Assembly: GCA_902791215.1 (NCBI GenBank)
Contig: CADAUZ010000002.1
Span: 1-64,000, forward strand
Length of the DNA: 64,000 nucleotides
Direction: 5' to 3'
DNA from: Oscillospiraceae bacterium
GTDB taxonomy: Bacteria; Bacillota; Clostridia; Oscillospirales; Oscillospiraceae
The position numbers and the translations under genes are program-made. Position 1 is the stretch's first letter. Every line of letters begins with the position of its first letter. The notes beneath the pieces are model-generated. The model was not told the DNA's origin. It worked only from the letters and a program-made list of their open reading frames with translations, and made no database searches. This document shows, in pieces, positions 8,464 to 16,857 of the stretch.

Positions 8464-8501
8464 AAATTGTTACATACAGAAAATGTCACGGGAGGAAGAC
8501 C

Positions 8502-8993
8502 ATGGAGAAAAAAGCGCTGATCGAGGCCGGGCGCATCGTCAATACCCACGGGGTACAGGGCGAGGTCAAGATCGAGGTGTGGCTGGATTCGCCGCAGTTT
8601 TTCAAAAGCTTCAAGCGCCTTGTGCTCGATTCCGGCGAGGAGATGAAGGTGCTGGGGGCGAAAACGCACAAGGGCTTCGTGATCGCGCGGCTCGAGAGTA
8701 TCGACGACGTGAACGCCGCCATGCGCCTCAAGGGCAAAAATGTCTCCGTGCGCCGTGAGGACGCGGCCTTGCCGCGCGGCGCCTTCTTCCTGCAGGACAT
8801 CATCGGCGCAAAGGTCGTCGATGAAAACGGCGCGGAAGTAGGCACCTTGACCGAGGTCATGGAGACTCCCGCCTCCAATATCTACGTGGTAAAAGGGGAG
8901 ACGGAGCACCTGATCCCCGCCGTGCCGGAGTTTATCAAAAAGACCGACGCAGACGCGGGGCTTATCACCGTTCACCTGATCGAGGGCATGTGA
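8502..8993 (+). CDS. rimM: Ribosome maturation factor RimM
   Basis: The 163-residue protein opens with the RimM signature LIEAGRIVNTHGVQGEVKIE and has the second, PRC-barrel, half with GAFFLQDIIGAKVVDENG and HLIPAVPEFIKK. RimM binds S19 and assists 30S head maturation. A GGAGGAAG site precedes the ATG. The gene ends one base before trmD, so translation is coupled; this pairing is conserved because both act on RNA of the translation apparatus. Confidence 0.95.
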   Translation: MEKKALIEAGRIVNTHGVQGEVKIEVWLDSPQFFKSFKRLVLDSGEEMKVLGAKTHKGFVIARLESIDDVNAAMRLKGKNVSVRREDAALPRGAFFLQDIIGAKVVDENGAEVGTLTEVMETPASNIYVVKGETEHLIPAVPEFIKKTDADAGLITVHLIEGM

Positions 8994-8994
8994 C

Positions 8995-10287
8995 ATGAGA
9001 ATCGACATCCTGACCCTTTTCCCGGATACCGTCAATGCCGTGCTGCATGAGAGCATCATCGGCAGGGCGGCCAAGAAGGGGATCGTGGACATCAACTGTG
9101 TCCAGATCCGGGACTTCACCGAGAACAAACAGAAGCAGGTGGATGACTACCCCTACGGCGGCGGCTTCGGCTGCGTGATGATGGCCCAGCCGCTCAAATC
9201 ATGCCTTGACCATGTGATGGAGAGCGCCGGGGGCCTGCGCTCCCGCGTAATCTACATGTCCCCCCAGGGCAAGCCCTACACCCAGGAGACCGCGAAGCGC
9301 CTCAACCGGGACTATGACCACCTGGTGCTGGTCTGCGGCCACTATGAGGGTGTGGACGAGCGCTTTATCGAAGAGTGCGTGGACGAGGAAATCTCCCTCG
9401 GCGACTTTGTGCTCACCGGCGGGGAGATCGCGGCCATGGCGGTGGCGGACTCGGTGTGCCGCCTGGTGCCCGGCGTCCTTGCCGACGAGCAGTGCTACAC
9501 CGGCGAGAGCCACTGGGACGGGCTGCTCGAGTACCCCCAGTATACCCGCCCGGAGATCTGGGAAGGCCGCGCCGTGCCGGAGATTTTATTGAACGGTGAC
9601 CACGCCCGCATCGAACACTGGCGGCGCAAAAAGCAGCTGGAGCGCACGCGTGACAAGCGGCCCGACATGTTCGCCGCTTTTGAACCCGAGACCGACGAGG
9701 ACAGAAAGCTCCTGCGGGAGCTGGAAAAGGAACAGGGGAGAAAGAGGCTCACCGAGCCTGTGACCTACCGCCCCGCCGAGGCCGGGGACATACCCCGCAT
9801 TCTGGAGATCGTGCAGGACGCGCGGGAGAGCCTGAAACGCTACCATGTCGACCAGTGGCAGGGCCCCTACCCCGACGCTGCCCGCTTCGAGGAGGACATC
9901 CGCCTGGGCCAGTGCTTTGTCCTGACCCACGGCGCGGACATCCCCGCCTTCTTCGTGCTGAGCCCTCTGCCCGAGCCGGGCTATGCCGCTATCACCGACG
10001 GCAAGTGGTCGGCGGACATTCCCTACTGTGTACTGCACCGGGCGGCGGCGGCGAAGGAGTACCGCGGCAGCGGCATCTCCCAGACCCTGATCCGCTGTGC
10101 CGAGGAGCAGGCGAGAGCCTACGGCCTCAAGTGCATCCGCGTGGACACCCACAAGAAAAACAAGCCCATGCAGAACCTCCTGCGGGAGAGCGGCTACCGC
10201 TATCGCGGCAACATCCTGGTGGAGTCCGAGCCGGGACACGATCCCCACCGCCAGGCATTTGAAAAAATCTTGAAGGATAAAAAATGA
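8995..10287 (+). CDS. trmD: TrmD tRNA (guanine-37-N1) methyltransferase fused to a GNAT acetyltransferase domain
   Basis: Residues 1 to about 245 are a complete TrmD SPOUT methyltransferase: MRIDILTLFPDTV, YPYGGGFGCVM, YMSPQGKPY, the knot motifs GHYEGVDERF and LGDFVLTGGE, and LEYPQYTRP. It makes m1G37 in tRNAs to prevent frameshifting. TrmD usually ends near residue 240-250. Here the frame continues through a linker into about 175 residues with GNAT features: ITYRPAEAGD-like opening, IADIPxY strand, VHR/VLHRAAAAKEYRGSGISQTLI (acetyl-CoA loop R/Q-x-x-G-x-G/A), and IRVDTHKKNKPMQNLLRESGY. The downstream domain resembles stand-alone GNAT N-acetyltransferases. The junction is a single open frame, and the gene overlaps rsmA by four bases. 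Confidence 0.93.
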   Translation: MRIDILTLFPDTVNAVLHESIIGRAAKKGIVDINCVQIRDFTENKQKQVDDYPYGGGFGCVMMAQPLKSCLDHVMESAGGLRSRVIYMSPQGKPYTQETAKRLNRDYDHLVLVCGHYEGVDERFIEECVDEEISLGDFVLTGGEIAAMAVADSVCRLVPGVLADEQCYTGESHWDGLLEYPQYTRPEIWEGRAVPEILLNGDHARIEHWRRKKQLERTRDKRPDMFAAFEPETDEDRKLLRELEKEQGRKRLTEPVTYRPAEAGDIPRILEIVQDARESLKRYHVDQWQGPYPDAARFEEDIRLGQCFVLTHGADIPAFFVLSPLPEPGYAAITDGKWSADIPYCVLHRAAAAKEYRGSGISQTLIRCAEEQARAYGLKCIRVDTHKKNKPMQNLLRESGYRYRGNILVESEPGHDPHRQAFEKILKDKK

Positions 10288-11153
10288 ATTTAACAGACTA
10301 CAATGAAATCCGCGCCCTGCTTGCCCGGCACAAGTTCCGCTTCTCCAAATCCATGGGGCAGAACTTCCTGACCGCCGCCTGGGTGCCGGAGGATATCGCC
10401 GCTTCGGCCATGTTGGACGAGGAAACCGGCGTTCTCGAGATCGGCCCCGGCGTGGGCTGCCTGACCTGGGAGCTTTCCAAACGCGCGGGCAAGGTCCTGT
10501 GCGTGGAGCTGGACAAAGCGCTCAAGCCCATCCTTGCCGAAACCCTTGCCGACTGTGAGAACGTGGAAGTGGTATACGGCAATGTCCTCAAGCAGGATCT
10601 GCCCGCGCTCATGGAAGAGCATCAGCCCGGCATGCGCCACGCGGTATGCGCAAATCTGCCATACAATATCACATCGCCGGTGCTGACCGCCCTCATCGAA
10701 GCCGGGTGCTTCGAGACTGTCACCGTCATGATCCAGCGCGAGGTGGCGCGCCGCATCTGTGCCGGGCCCGGCACCGCCGACTACGGAGCCTTTGGCATTT
10801 TCGTACAGTGGTATATGGAGACGGAACTCTTATTCGATGTGCCGCCGTCCTGTTTTGTGCCCCAGCCGAAGGTGACAAGCTCGGTTATCCGCCTGACGCG
10901 CCGCAAGTCCCCGCCGGTGGAAGTCCGGGACCCGGAGGACGTGGACATGATGTTCAAGCTTGTGCGCGCGGCCTTCAACCAGCGCCGCAAGACCCTGGTC
11001 AACGCGGTCTCCTCCCAGGTGGCGGGAGTGACAAAGGAACAGATCGAGGGAGCGCTCACGGCCCTCGGCTTCGATACCCGTATCCGGGGCGAGGTCCTGA
11101 GTACCGCCGACTTCCTTCACATTGCCGAAAGCCTGAACGCAGCGGGCGAATAG
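10284..11153 (+). CDS. rsmA: 16S rRNA dimethyladenosine transferase RsmA (KsgA)
   Basis: This 289-residue enzyme methylates two adjacent adenines in helix 45 of 16S rRNA. Visible motifs are SKSMGQNFL near the N-terminus, the SAM loop LEIGPGVGCLT, the catalytic NLPYNITSP, and the C-terminal FNQRRKTLVNAV. Its ATG overlaps the TGA of the trmD fusion (ATGA), so it is translationally coupled. Length is normal. Confidence 0.96.
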   Translation: MNLTDYNEIRALLARHKFRFSKSMGQNFLTAAWVPEDIAASAMLDEETGVLEIGPGVGCLTWELSKRAGKVLCVELDKALKPILAETLADCENVEVVYGNVLKQDLPALMEEHQPGMRHAVCANLPYNITSPVLTALIEAGCFETVTVMIQREVARRICAGPGTADYGAFGIFVQWYMETELLFDVPPSCFVPQPKVTSSVIRLTRRKSPPVEVRDPEDVDMMFKLVRAAFNQRRKTLVNAVSSQVAGVTKEQIEGALTALGFDTRIRGEVLSTADFLHIAESLNAAGE

Positions 11154-11215
11154 GATATAAAAGCAAATTTTTTAACAACAAAAATGCAGATTTCCGGCGA
11201 AAAGGTATTGCGAAA

Positions 11216-11232
11216 ACCACATGGAATGTGGT
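11216..11232. promoter_or_regulatory. Palindrome upstream of ppdK
   Basis: A perfect inverted repeat ACCACAT-GGA-ATGTGGT lies 68 bases ahead of the ppdK start and next to a TTGCGA box. It could be an operator or simply an RNA hairpin in the leader; no regulator is evident. Confidence 0.3.
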
Positions 11233-11299
11233 AAGCTATAAAGACGGAACACCACTCTATTTTTTAATATTATTTTGTACAAAGGAAAGGAAAGACAGC

Positions 11300-14158
11300 A
11301 TGAGCAAAAAGTACGTGTATCTCTTCTCCGAAGGCAATGCAAACATGCGTGAGCTGCTCGGCGGCAAGGGCGCAAACCTCGCTGAGATGAGCAACATCGG
11401 CCTGCCCGTCCCCCAGGGCTTCACCATCACCACCGAGGCCTGCACCCAGTACTACGAGGACGGCCGCCAGATCAACGACGACATCATGGCAGAGATCATG
11501 AAGAACGTCGAGATCATGGAGCAGATCAACGGCAAAAAGTTCGGCGACCTCAAGAACCCCCTTCTGGTCTCCGTGCGTTCCGGCGCCCGCGCCTCCATGC
11601 CCGGTATGATGGATACCATTCTGAACCTCGGCCTGAACGACGATGTTGTCGCCGCCATGATCGCCGGCAACCCCGATCCCAAGTTCGAGCGCTTTGTCTA
11701 CGACTCCTACCGCCGCTTTATCCAGATGTTCTCCGACGTCGTCATGGAAGTCGGCAAGAAGTACTTTGAGCAGCTGATCGACCAGATGAAGGAGCGCAAG
11801 GGCGTCACCTTCGACGTTGAGCTCACCGCTGCCGATCTCAAGGAGCTGGCCGAGCAGTTCAAGGCCGAGTACAAAAAGCAGATCGGCGAGGACTTCCCCT
11901 CCGATCCCGTTGTCCAGCTCAAGGAGGCCATCCGCGCCGTCTTCCGCTCCTGGGACAACCCCCGCGCCAACTACTACCGTCAGCAGAACGACATCCCCTA
12001 CTCCTGGGGCACTGCCGTCAACGTCATGCCGATGGTCTTCGGCAACCTCAATGAAAACTCCGGCACCGGTGTCGCCTTCACCCGCGACCCCGCCACCGGC
12101 GAGAAGAAGCTCATGGGTGAGTTCCTGACCAACGCTCAGGGCGAGGACGTCGTGGCAGGTGTGCGCACCCCGATGCCCATCTCCCAGATGGAAGAGAAGT
12201 TCCCTGAAGCTTACGAGCAGTTCGTCAAGGTCTGCGCCCTGCTTGAGGATCACTACCGCGACATGCAGGACATGGAGTTCACCGTCGAGAACGGCAAGCT
12301 CTACATGCTCCAGTGCCGCAACGGCAAGCGCACCGCACAGGCCGCTCTCAAGATCGCCTGCGACCTCGTGGACGAGGGCATGATCGACGAGAAGCAGGCC
12401 GTCCTGATGATCGAGCCGCGCAACCTCGACACCCTGCTCCATCCCCAGTTTGACGCGAAGGCCCTCAAGGCCGCCACACCCATCGGCAAGGGCCTGGGCG
12501 CATCCCCCGGCGCTGCCTGCGGCAAGATCGTCTTCTCCGCGGAAGACGCCAAGGCCTGGGCTGCCAGGAAGGAAAAGGTCGTCCTGGTTCGTCTCGAGAC
12601 CAGCCCCGAGGATATCGAGGGCATGGCTGCCGCTCAGGGCATCCTGACCGTGCGCGGCGGCATGACCAGCCACGCGGCCGTCGTTGCCCGCGGCATGGGC
12701 AAGTGCTGTGTCTCCGGCTGCGGCGAGATCAAGATGGACGAGGAGAACAAGAAGTTCGAGCTGGCGGGCAAGACCTTCCACGAGGGCGACTTCCTCTCTA
12801 TCGACGGCTCCACCGGCAATATCTACGATGGCCTCATCCCCACGGTCGACGCCTCCATCGCCGGCGAGTTCGGTCGCATCATGGCCTGGGCCGACAAGTA
12901 CCGCCGTCTGCAGGTCCGCACCAATGCCGACACCCCGCGTGACGCCGCCAAGGCTGTCGAGCTGGGCGCCCAGGGCATCGGCCTGACCCGTACCGAGCAC
13001 ATGTTCTTCGAGGGCGACCGCATCGCCGCTCTGCGCGAGATGATCTGCTCCGACACCAAGGAAGAGCGCGTTGCCGCGCTTGCCAAGCTCGAGCCCATGC
13101 AGCAGGGCGACTTCGAGGGCATCTACGAGGCCATGCAGGGCTATCCTGTCACTATCCGCTACCTCGACCCGCCTCTCCACGAGTTCGTTCCCACCGAGGA
13201 AGAGGACATCAAGGCTCTGGCCGAGACCCAGGGCAAGAGCGTCGAGGAAATCAAGAATATCATCAGCTCCCTCCACGAGTTCAACCCCATGATGGGCCAC
13301 CGCGGCTGCCGTCTGGCCGTCACCTATCCCGAGATCGCCGAGATGCAGACCCGCGCTGTCATCAAGGCCGCGCTGGCTGTCCAGGCGCGTCACCCCGAGT
13401 GGAAGATGCAGCCTGAGATCATGATCCCGCTGATCGGCGAGGTCAAGGAGCTCAAGTACGTCAAGGACGTGGTCGTCAAGGCCGCGGACGAGCTCATCCA
13501 GGCCGCCGGCTCCGACATGAAGTATCTGGTCGGCACCATGATCGAGATCCCGCGCGCCGCGCTGACCGCCGATGAGATCGCCGAAGAGGCCGAGTTCTTC
13601 TCCTTCGGCACCAACGACCTGACCCAGATGACCTTCGGCTTCAGCCGCGACGACGCCGGCAAGTTCCTCGGCTCCTACTACGACGCCAAGATCTACGAGA
13701 GCGATCCCTTTGCCCGCATCGACCAGAAGGGTGTCGGCAAGCTGGTGAAGATGGCCGCGACACTGGGCCGCTCCGTTCGTCCCGACCTGCACCTCGGTGT
13801 CTGCGGCGAACACGGCGGCGATCCCAGCTCTGTCGAGTTCTTCCACAAGGCCGGTCTGGACTACGTGTCCTGCAGCCCCTTCCGCGTTCCCATCGCCCGC
13901 CTCGCCGCCGCGCAGGCTGCAATCAAGGAGGAGAAGGAAGCTGAGGAAGCTGCCGCCAAGGAAATCAAGGCTGCCGAGGATGAGGCTGAGGCCATGGTCG
14001 ACGCCGCCAAGACTGCCCTGAAGGATGCCACCGACAAGCTGGCCGCCATCGCTGACGCTGCAAGCGCAGAGCTGGCCGACTTCGCTCAGGCAAGCTACAA
14101 GTCCCTCCTGGCCGGTTGGGAAGAAGCCAAGAAGACCTTCAGCGAGAACAAGAAGTAA
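11300..14158 (+). CDS. ppdK: Pyruvate, phosphate dikinase with an extra C-terminal helical tail
   Basis: The enzyme interconverts pyruvate, ATP and phosphate with PEP, AMP and pyrophosphate. The ATG at 11300 follows AAAGGAAAGG and gives the normal N-terminus MSKKYVYLFSEGNANMRELL; the frame is open further upstream only as an accident. The N-terminal ATP-grasp domain has LLGGKGANLAEM; the swivelling domain has the phosphohistidine motif GGMTSHAAVVARGMGK; the TIM barrel has GTNDLTQMTFGFSRDD and GVCGEHGGDP. About 875 residues are usual, but this protein has 952. The last 75 residues after the PIARLAAAQAA end are rich in Ala, Glu and Lys and look like a coiled coil. Function of the tail is unknown. 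Confidence 0.96.
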   Translation: MSKKYVYLFSEGNANMRELLGGKGANLAEMSNIGLPVPQGFTITTEACTQYYEDGRQINDDIMAEIMKNVEIMEQINGKKFGDLKNPLLVSVRSGARASMPGMMDTILNLGLNDDVVAAMIAGNPDPKFERFVYDSYRRFIQMFSDVVMEVGKKYFEQLIDQMKERKGVTFDVELTAADLKELAEQFKAEYKKQIGEDFPSDPVVQLKEAIRAVFRSWDNPRANYYRQQNDIPYSWGTAVNVMPMVFGNLNENSGTGVAFTRDPATGEKKLMGEFLTNAQGEDVVAGVRTPMPISQMEEKFPEAYEQFVKVCALLEDHYRDMQDMEFTVENGKLYMLQCRNGKRTAQAALKIACDLVDEGMIDEKQAVLMIEPRNLDTLLHPQFDAKALKAATPIGKGLGASPGAACGKIVFSAEDAKAWAARKEKVVLVRLETSPEDIEGMAAAQGILTVRGGMTSHAAVVARGMGKCCVSGCGEIKMDEENKKFELAGKTFHEGDFLSIDGSTGNIYDGLIPTVDASIAGEFGRIMAWADKYRRLQVRTNADTPRDAAKAVELGAQGIGLTRTEHMFFEGDRIAALREMICSDTKEERVAALAKLEPMQQGDFEGIYEAMQGYPVTIRYLDPPLHEFVPTEEEDIKALAETQGKSVEEIKNIISSLHEFNPMMGHRGCRLAVTYPEIAEMQTRAVIKAALAVQARHPEWKMQPEIMIPLIGEVKELKYVKDVVVKAADELIQAAGSDMKYLVGTMIEIPRAALTADEIAEEAEFFSFGTNDLTQMTFGFSRDDAGKFLGSYYDAKIYESDPFARIDQKGVGKLVKMAATLGRSVRPDLHLGVCGEHGGDPSSVEFFHKAGLDYVSCSPFRVPIARLAAAQAAIKEEKEAEEAAAKEIKAAEDEAEAMVDAAKTALKDATDKLAAIADAASAELADFAQASYKSLLAGWEEAKKTFSENKK

Positions 14159-14166
14159 AAACCTTG

Positions 14167-14199
14167 CCTCCCCCAGCCGCTTGCGGCGTCTGGGGGAGG
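14167..14199 (+). terminator. GC-rich hairpin after ppdK
   Basis: CCTCCCCCAG pairs with CTGGGGGAGG around a GC-rich loop, nine bases after the ppdK stop codon. There is no T-tract, so it may stabilise the 3' end or pause transcription rather than end it alone. Confidence 0.5.
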
Positions 14200-14271
14200 G
14201 GACCGCTTCAGCGGTGGAAGGGGTTTTCCCTGCCGTTTGCAGGTGGTGCATATGCGTGCTGAGATATAACG

Positions 14272-14302
14272 AAAGCCGCGTCCCAGATCGGGACGCGGCT
14301 TT
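14272..14302. terminator. Bidirectional terminator between ppdK and the GGDEF gene
   Basis: A perfect 13-base stem AAAGCCGCGTCCC/GGGACGCGGCTTT with a five-base loop sits between two convergent genes, with A-rich and T-rich flanks on opposite sides. Confidence 0.75.
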
Positions 14303-14323
14303 CCTTGTACGTGTGTTGTGTTG

Positions 14324-15373
14324 TCACATTTCATGCTGCTCCAGATAGACGGCCAGCATGCGGGCCAGGAAGAAGGCGGCAGCGCACTCGCTCTCCTGCC
14401 AGATATGCATGGTGCGCACCTCGGGACAGAAGGCCAGATACCCGAATGCCCGTCCCGGACGCGCTACCTGGGTCAGCATCACGGATTCAAAATACATACT
14501 GCTCAGCGCCTTCGTGAGGGCGGGACAGGACTGCTTCAGCTCTTCAAAGGTGTGGCAGACGTAAAGCCCGTTTCGCATCAGCGCCTCCGGCGACTCAACG
14601 TGCCCGAGCACGCCGCTTTCGGGGTCAATGAGCTGCATGCCGCTGTCAATGAGAAACAGCCGCTGCATGCGCATGTTGTCCTGCACAGAGAGAAAGGCGA
14701 GACGCAGCTTTTCCGACACGTCTCCGCCCTTGTCAAAGCCCTCGGCCATGCGGGCGAAGGTGTCATAGAGGCTGCGCTGGGCAAGCTTTGGGATCTCCAG
14801 GTGGGCGTGCTTTTCGGGCACATAGATGATAAAGCAATTGCGCCCCTTGGATTTGCCGCGGTAGAGCGTTTTGTCCGACAGGGCAAAGAGCCCGTCAAAG
14901 CTGTCGGCGTCCTTGGGATAGATCGCGCAGCCGACCGTAGCGGTGGAGAAAATGACCTTGCCCGCCACGCGGAGGTTCTTGCGGAAGACGCCGCCCTCGG
15001 CGTACATCGCGTCGAAAAAGTCGTGCATCCCGTCATAATCGGTGCTGCCGAAGTAGACGATCAGAAACTCATCCCCGCCGAAGCGCCCGGCTACGCCGGC
15101 CTCTCCCACAAAACGGGTGAGGTCCGCGGCCACGCTCTCGAGCATCGCGTCCCCGGTGCGGTGGCCGTAGTTGTCGTTGATGCTCTTGAAGTTATCAAGA
15201 TCAATGATGATGAGGGAGAAAGGGGTCTCGTCATGGATAAGGGACTGAATAAAGCGAAGAATGTAGGAACGCGCAACCAGCCCGGTCAACGCATCGTGCA
15301 TGACATTGAGCGGTACGGTTTGCAGAACATCCCGGAAAAACGGGTAACGCGACAGATAATCTGCTGAATACAC
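14324..15373 (-). CDS. GGDEF-domain protein (probable diguanylate cyclase) with a C-terminal GAF-like half
   Basis: The GTG at 15373 is preferred because GGGAGG lies eight bases ahead; an earlier start would run into the MATE gene. The 349-residue protein has a short N-terminus (YSADYLSRYPFFRDV), then a GGDEF domain at about 25-190 with HDALTGL, IDLDNFKSINDNYGH, and an intact active site GRFGGDEFLI. The remaining 150 residues show LFLIDSGMQLIDPESGVLG and GYLAFCPEVRTMHIWQESE, a pattern like GAF domains. Such enzymes make cyclic di-GMP from two GTP. No RxxD inhibitory site is obvious. It lies downstream of the AraC and MATE genes on the same strand. Confidence 0.85.
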   Translation of the reverse strand: MYSADYLSRYPFFRDVLQTVPLNVMHDALTGLVARSYILRFIQSLIHDETPFSLIIIDLDNFKSINDNYGHRTGDAMLESVAADLTRFVGEAGVAGRFGGDEFLIVYFGSTDYDGMHDFFDAMYAEGGVFRKNLRVAGKVIFSTATVGCAIYPKDADSFDGLFALSDKTLYRGKSKGRNCFIIYVPEKHAHLEIPKLAQRSLYDTFARMAEGFDKGGDVSEKLRLAFLSVQDNMRMQRLFLIDSGMQLIDPESGVLGHVESPEALMRNGLYVCHTFEELKQSCPALTKALSSMYFESVMLTQVARPGRAFGYLAFCPEVRTMHIWQESECAAAFFLARMLAVYLEQHEM

Positions 15374-15455
15374 GGGCGGCGCCTCCCTTCCTTCTTGATC
15401 TGTATTATTGTAGCAAACATAAGGAAGGATTGCAACAAGCTGAAAAAGAAAATAT

Positions 15456-16844
15456 TCAGGAAATCGCGTGCTCCCGCTTGAAGCGGCGAATGACGACAAG
15501 CGCGGTCACACCGGCGGCAAGCGTGACGGAGATGTTGCTGACCATCATGACGATGCCGACGCTGGCCTGGCCGAAATTGGTGCAATGCTGCAAGAACCAG
15601 AAAACAGGGATGCGGAACACAAACACGCGGGAAAAATTCAGTACCAGGGTGAGCTGCGTCTTGCCGAGCCCGTACAGGAGCGCCATTACCGCCGCGTTGA
15701 AGCCCAGCGGTACCGCGCCCAGTGCCTCATAGCGGTAGACCAGCGCGATCATTCTGCGAAAGTCCTCGCTCCCGCCGTCAAACAGGCCGGACAGGAATCG
15801 CAGCTGCCACAGCTCCAGCCCCGAGATCAGCGCGCCGAGCAGTATGTTGATCACTGCGGTTGCATAGAAGGCATCCAGCACGCGCCGGAATCTTCCCGCG
15901 CCGTAGTTCTGGCTGATGATGGCGGAGCTGCCCTGCTGGTAGCCGTTCTGCGGATTGGTGGTGATGGCGCCGAGGTTGTTTGACACGCCCATCGCGCCCA
16001 CCATCAGCGCCCCATAGACCGTACACATGGAATTGACGATGGTTTTGCCGAAGGCGAACAGCGCTTTTTCCGCGATTACCGGCACAGACTGCCGGACCAT
16101 CGGCTCCAGCACGCGGCGCTCACGGAAGCTGACCGCCTTCGGCGAGAAGCTGAAGGCGCTGTCCCCAATGAGACTGAAGCGCACGGCAAAGGCAAACATG
16201 GTCAGCTCTGAGAGGAGCGAGGCCACCGCGATCATGACAAGCCCGCTTTCCAGCACATAGACGAACAGTGCCGTCAGGGAGAGCTTGACGACAATGACGG
16301 CGATGTTCAGCAGGAAAATCCGCCGGGCGTTGCCGCGTGCGCGCTCCACGGCGATGTAGACCTCGTTGAGGAAGTTCACCACCATGACGAAAAGCTGCAC
16401 GATAAAGTACTGCCGCCCCACGGCGATCAGCTCCGGAGGCGTCCCGGCCAGGCGCAGAAAGCCGCCGGTGAAGGGGAGGATCACCGCCAGCATCAGAAGG
16501 CCGACGCTGAGGCTGGCGGCGTAGAGCGTGCTGACGCGCTTTCGTACCAGAAGGAAGTCGCCCTCGCCGTAGGCGCGGCTGATCTGGATCCCGGCACCGA
16601 CGGCAAGACCGCCGCCCACCGAGGACAGCATCAGCCTGAGCTGTGACAGATAGGCTACAGCCGAGACGGATTCTTTGCTGATATGCGAGGCCATCAGCGT
16701 GTCCAAAATCGTGAAGAGGGCCGCAAGCCCCTGGTACAGGGCAAGCGGCGTACCCACATAGAGCACGACCTTCCACATGGGCGCGTTCAAGCTCATGTCG
16801 AGAAAGCGCTTGTCACGGCTGTTCAGCTCTGCTTTGACTGCCAT
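15456..16844 (-). CDS. MATE-family multidrug/sodium antiporter
   Basis: This 462-residue integral membrane protein has about twelve hydrophobic segments. It shows MATE traits: an N-terminal PMWKVVLYVGTPLALYQGL, TLMASHISKESVSAVA in the first repeat, and GYQQGSSAIISQNYGAGRFRR in the second, matching the conserved Q-P-xxxxNYGA region. MATE transporters export organic cations or metabolites in exchange for sodium or protons. It starts 13 bases after the AraC-type regulator stop, suggesting that the regulator and transporter are one operon. Substrate cannot be told. Confidence 0.9.
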   Translation of the reverse strand: MAVKAELNSRDKRFLDMSLNAPMWKVVLYVGTPLALYQGLAALFTILDTLMASHISKESVSAVAYLSQLRLMLSSVGGGLAVGAGIQISRAYGEGDFLLVRKRVSTLYAASLSVGLLMLAVILPFTGGFLRLAGTPPELIAVGRQYFIVQLFVMVVNFLNEVYIAVERARGNARRIFLLNIAVIVVKLSLTALFVYVLESGLVMIAVASLLSELTMFAFAVRFSLIGDSAFSFSPKAVSFRERRVLEPMVRQSVPVIAEKALFAFGKTIVNSMCTVYGALMVGAMGVSNNLGAITTNPQNGYQQGSSAIISQNYGAGRFRRVLDAFYATAVINILLGALISGLELWQLRFLSGLFDGGSEDFRRMIALVYRYEALGAVPLGFNAAVMALLYGLGKTQLTLVLNFSRVFVFRIPVFWFLQHCTNFGQASVGIVMMVSNISVTLAAGVTALVVIRRFKREHAIS

Positions 16845-16857
16845 GTCCTCACTCCGT

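Noticed and set aside
10646..11299. Upstream extension of the ppdK reading frame overlapping rsmA
   Set aside because: The conserved PPDK start is at 11300 with its own ribosome binding site; the upstream part overlaps rsmA in another frame and has no protein family character.
11270..14251. Very long open frame opposite ppdK on the minus strand
   Set aside because: It mirrors the codon-biased ppdK gene exactly and shows Leu/Gly/Val-rich shadow composition; ppdK is the real gene. Similar long shadows opposite the ABC, SRP and uronate genes were discarded for the same reason.
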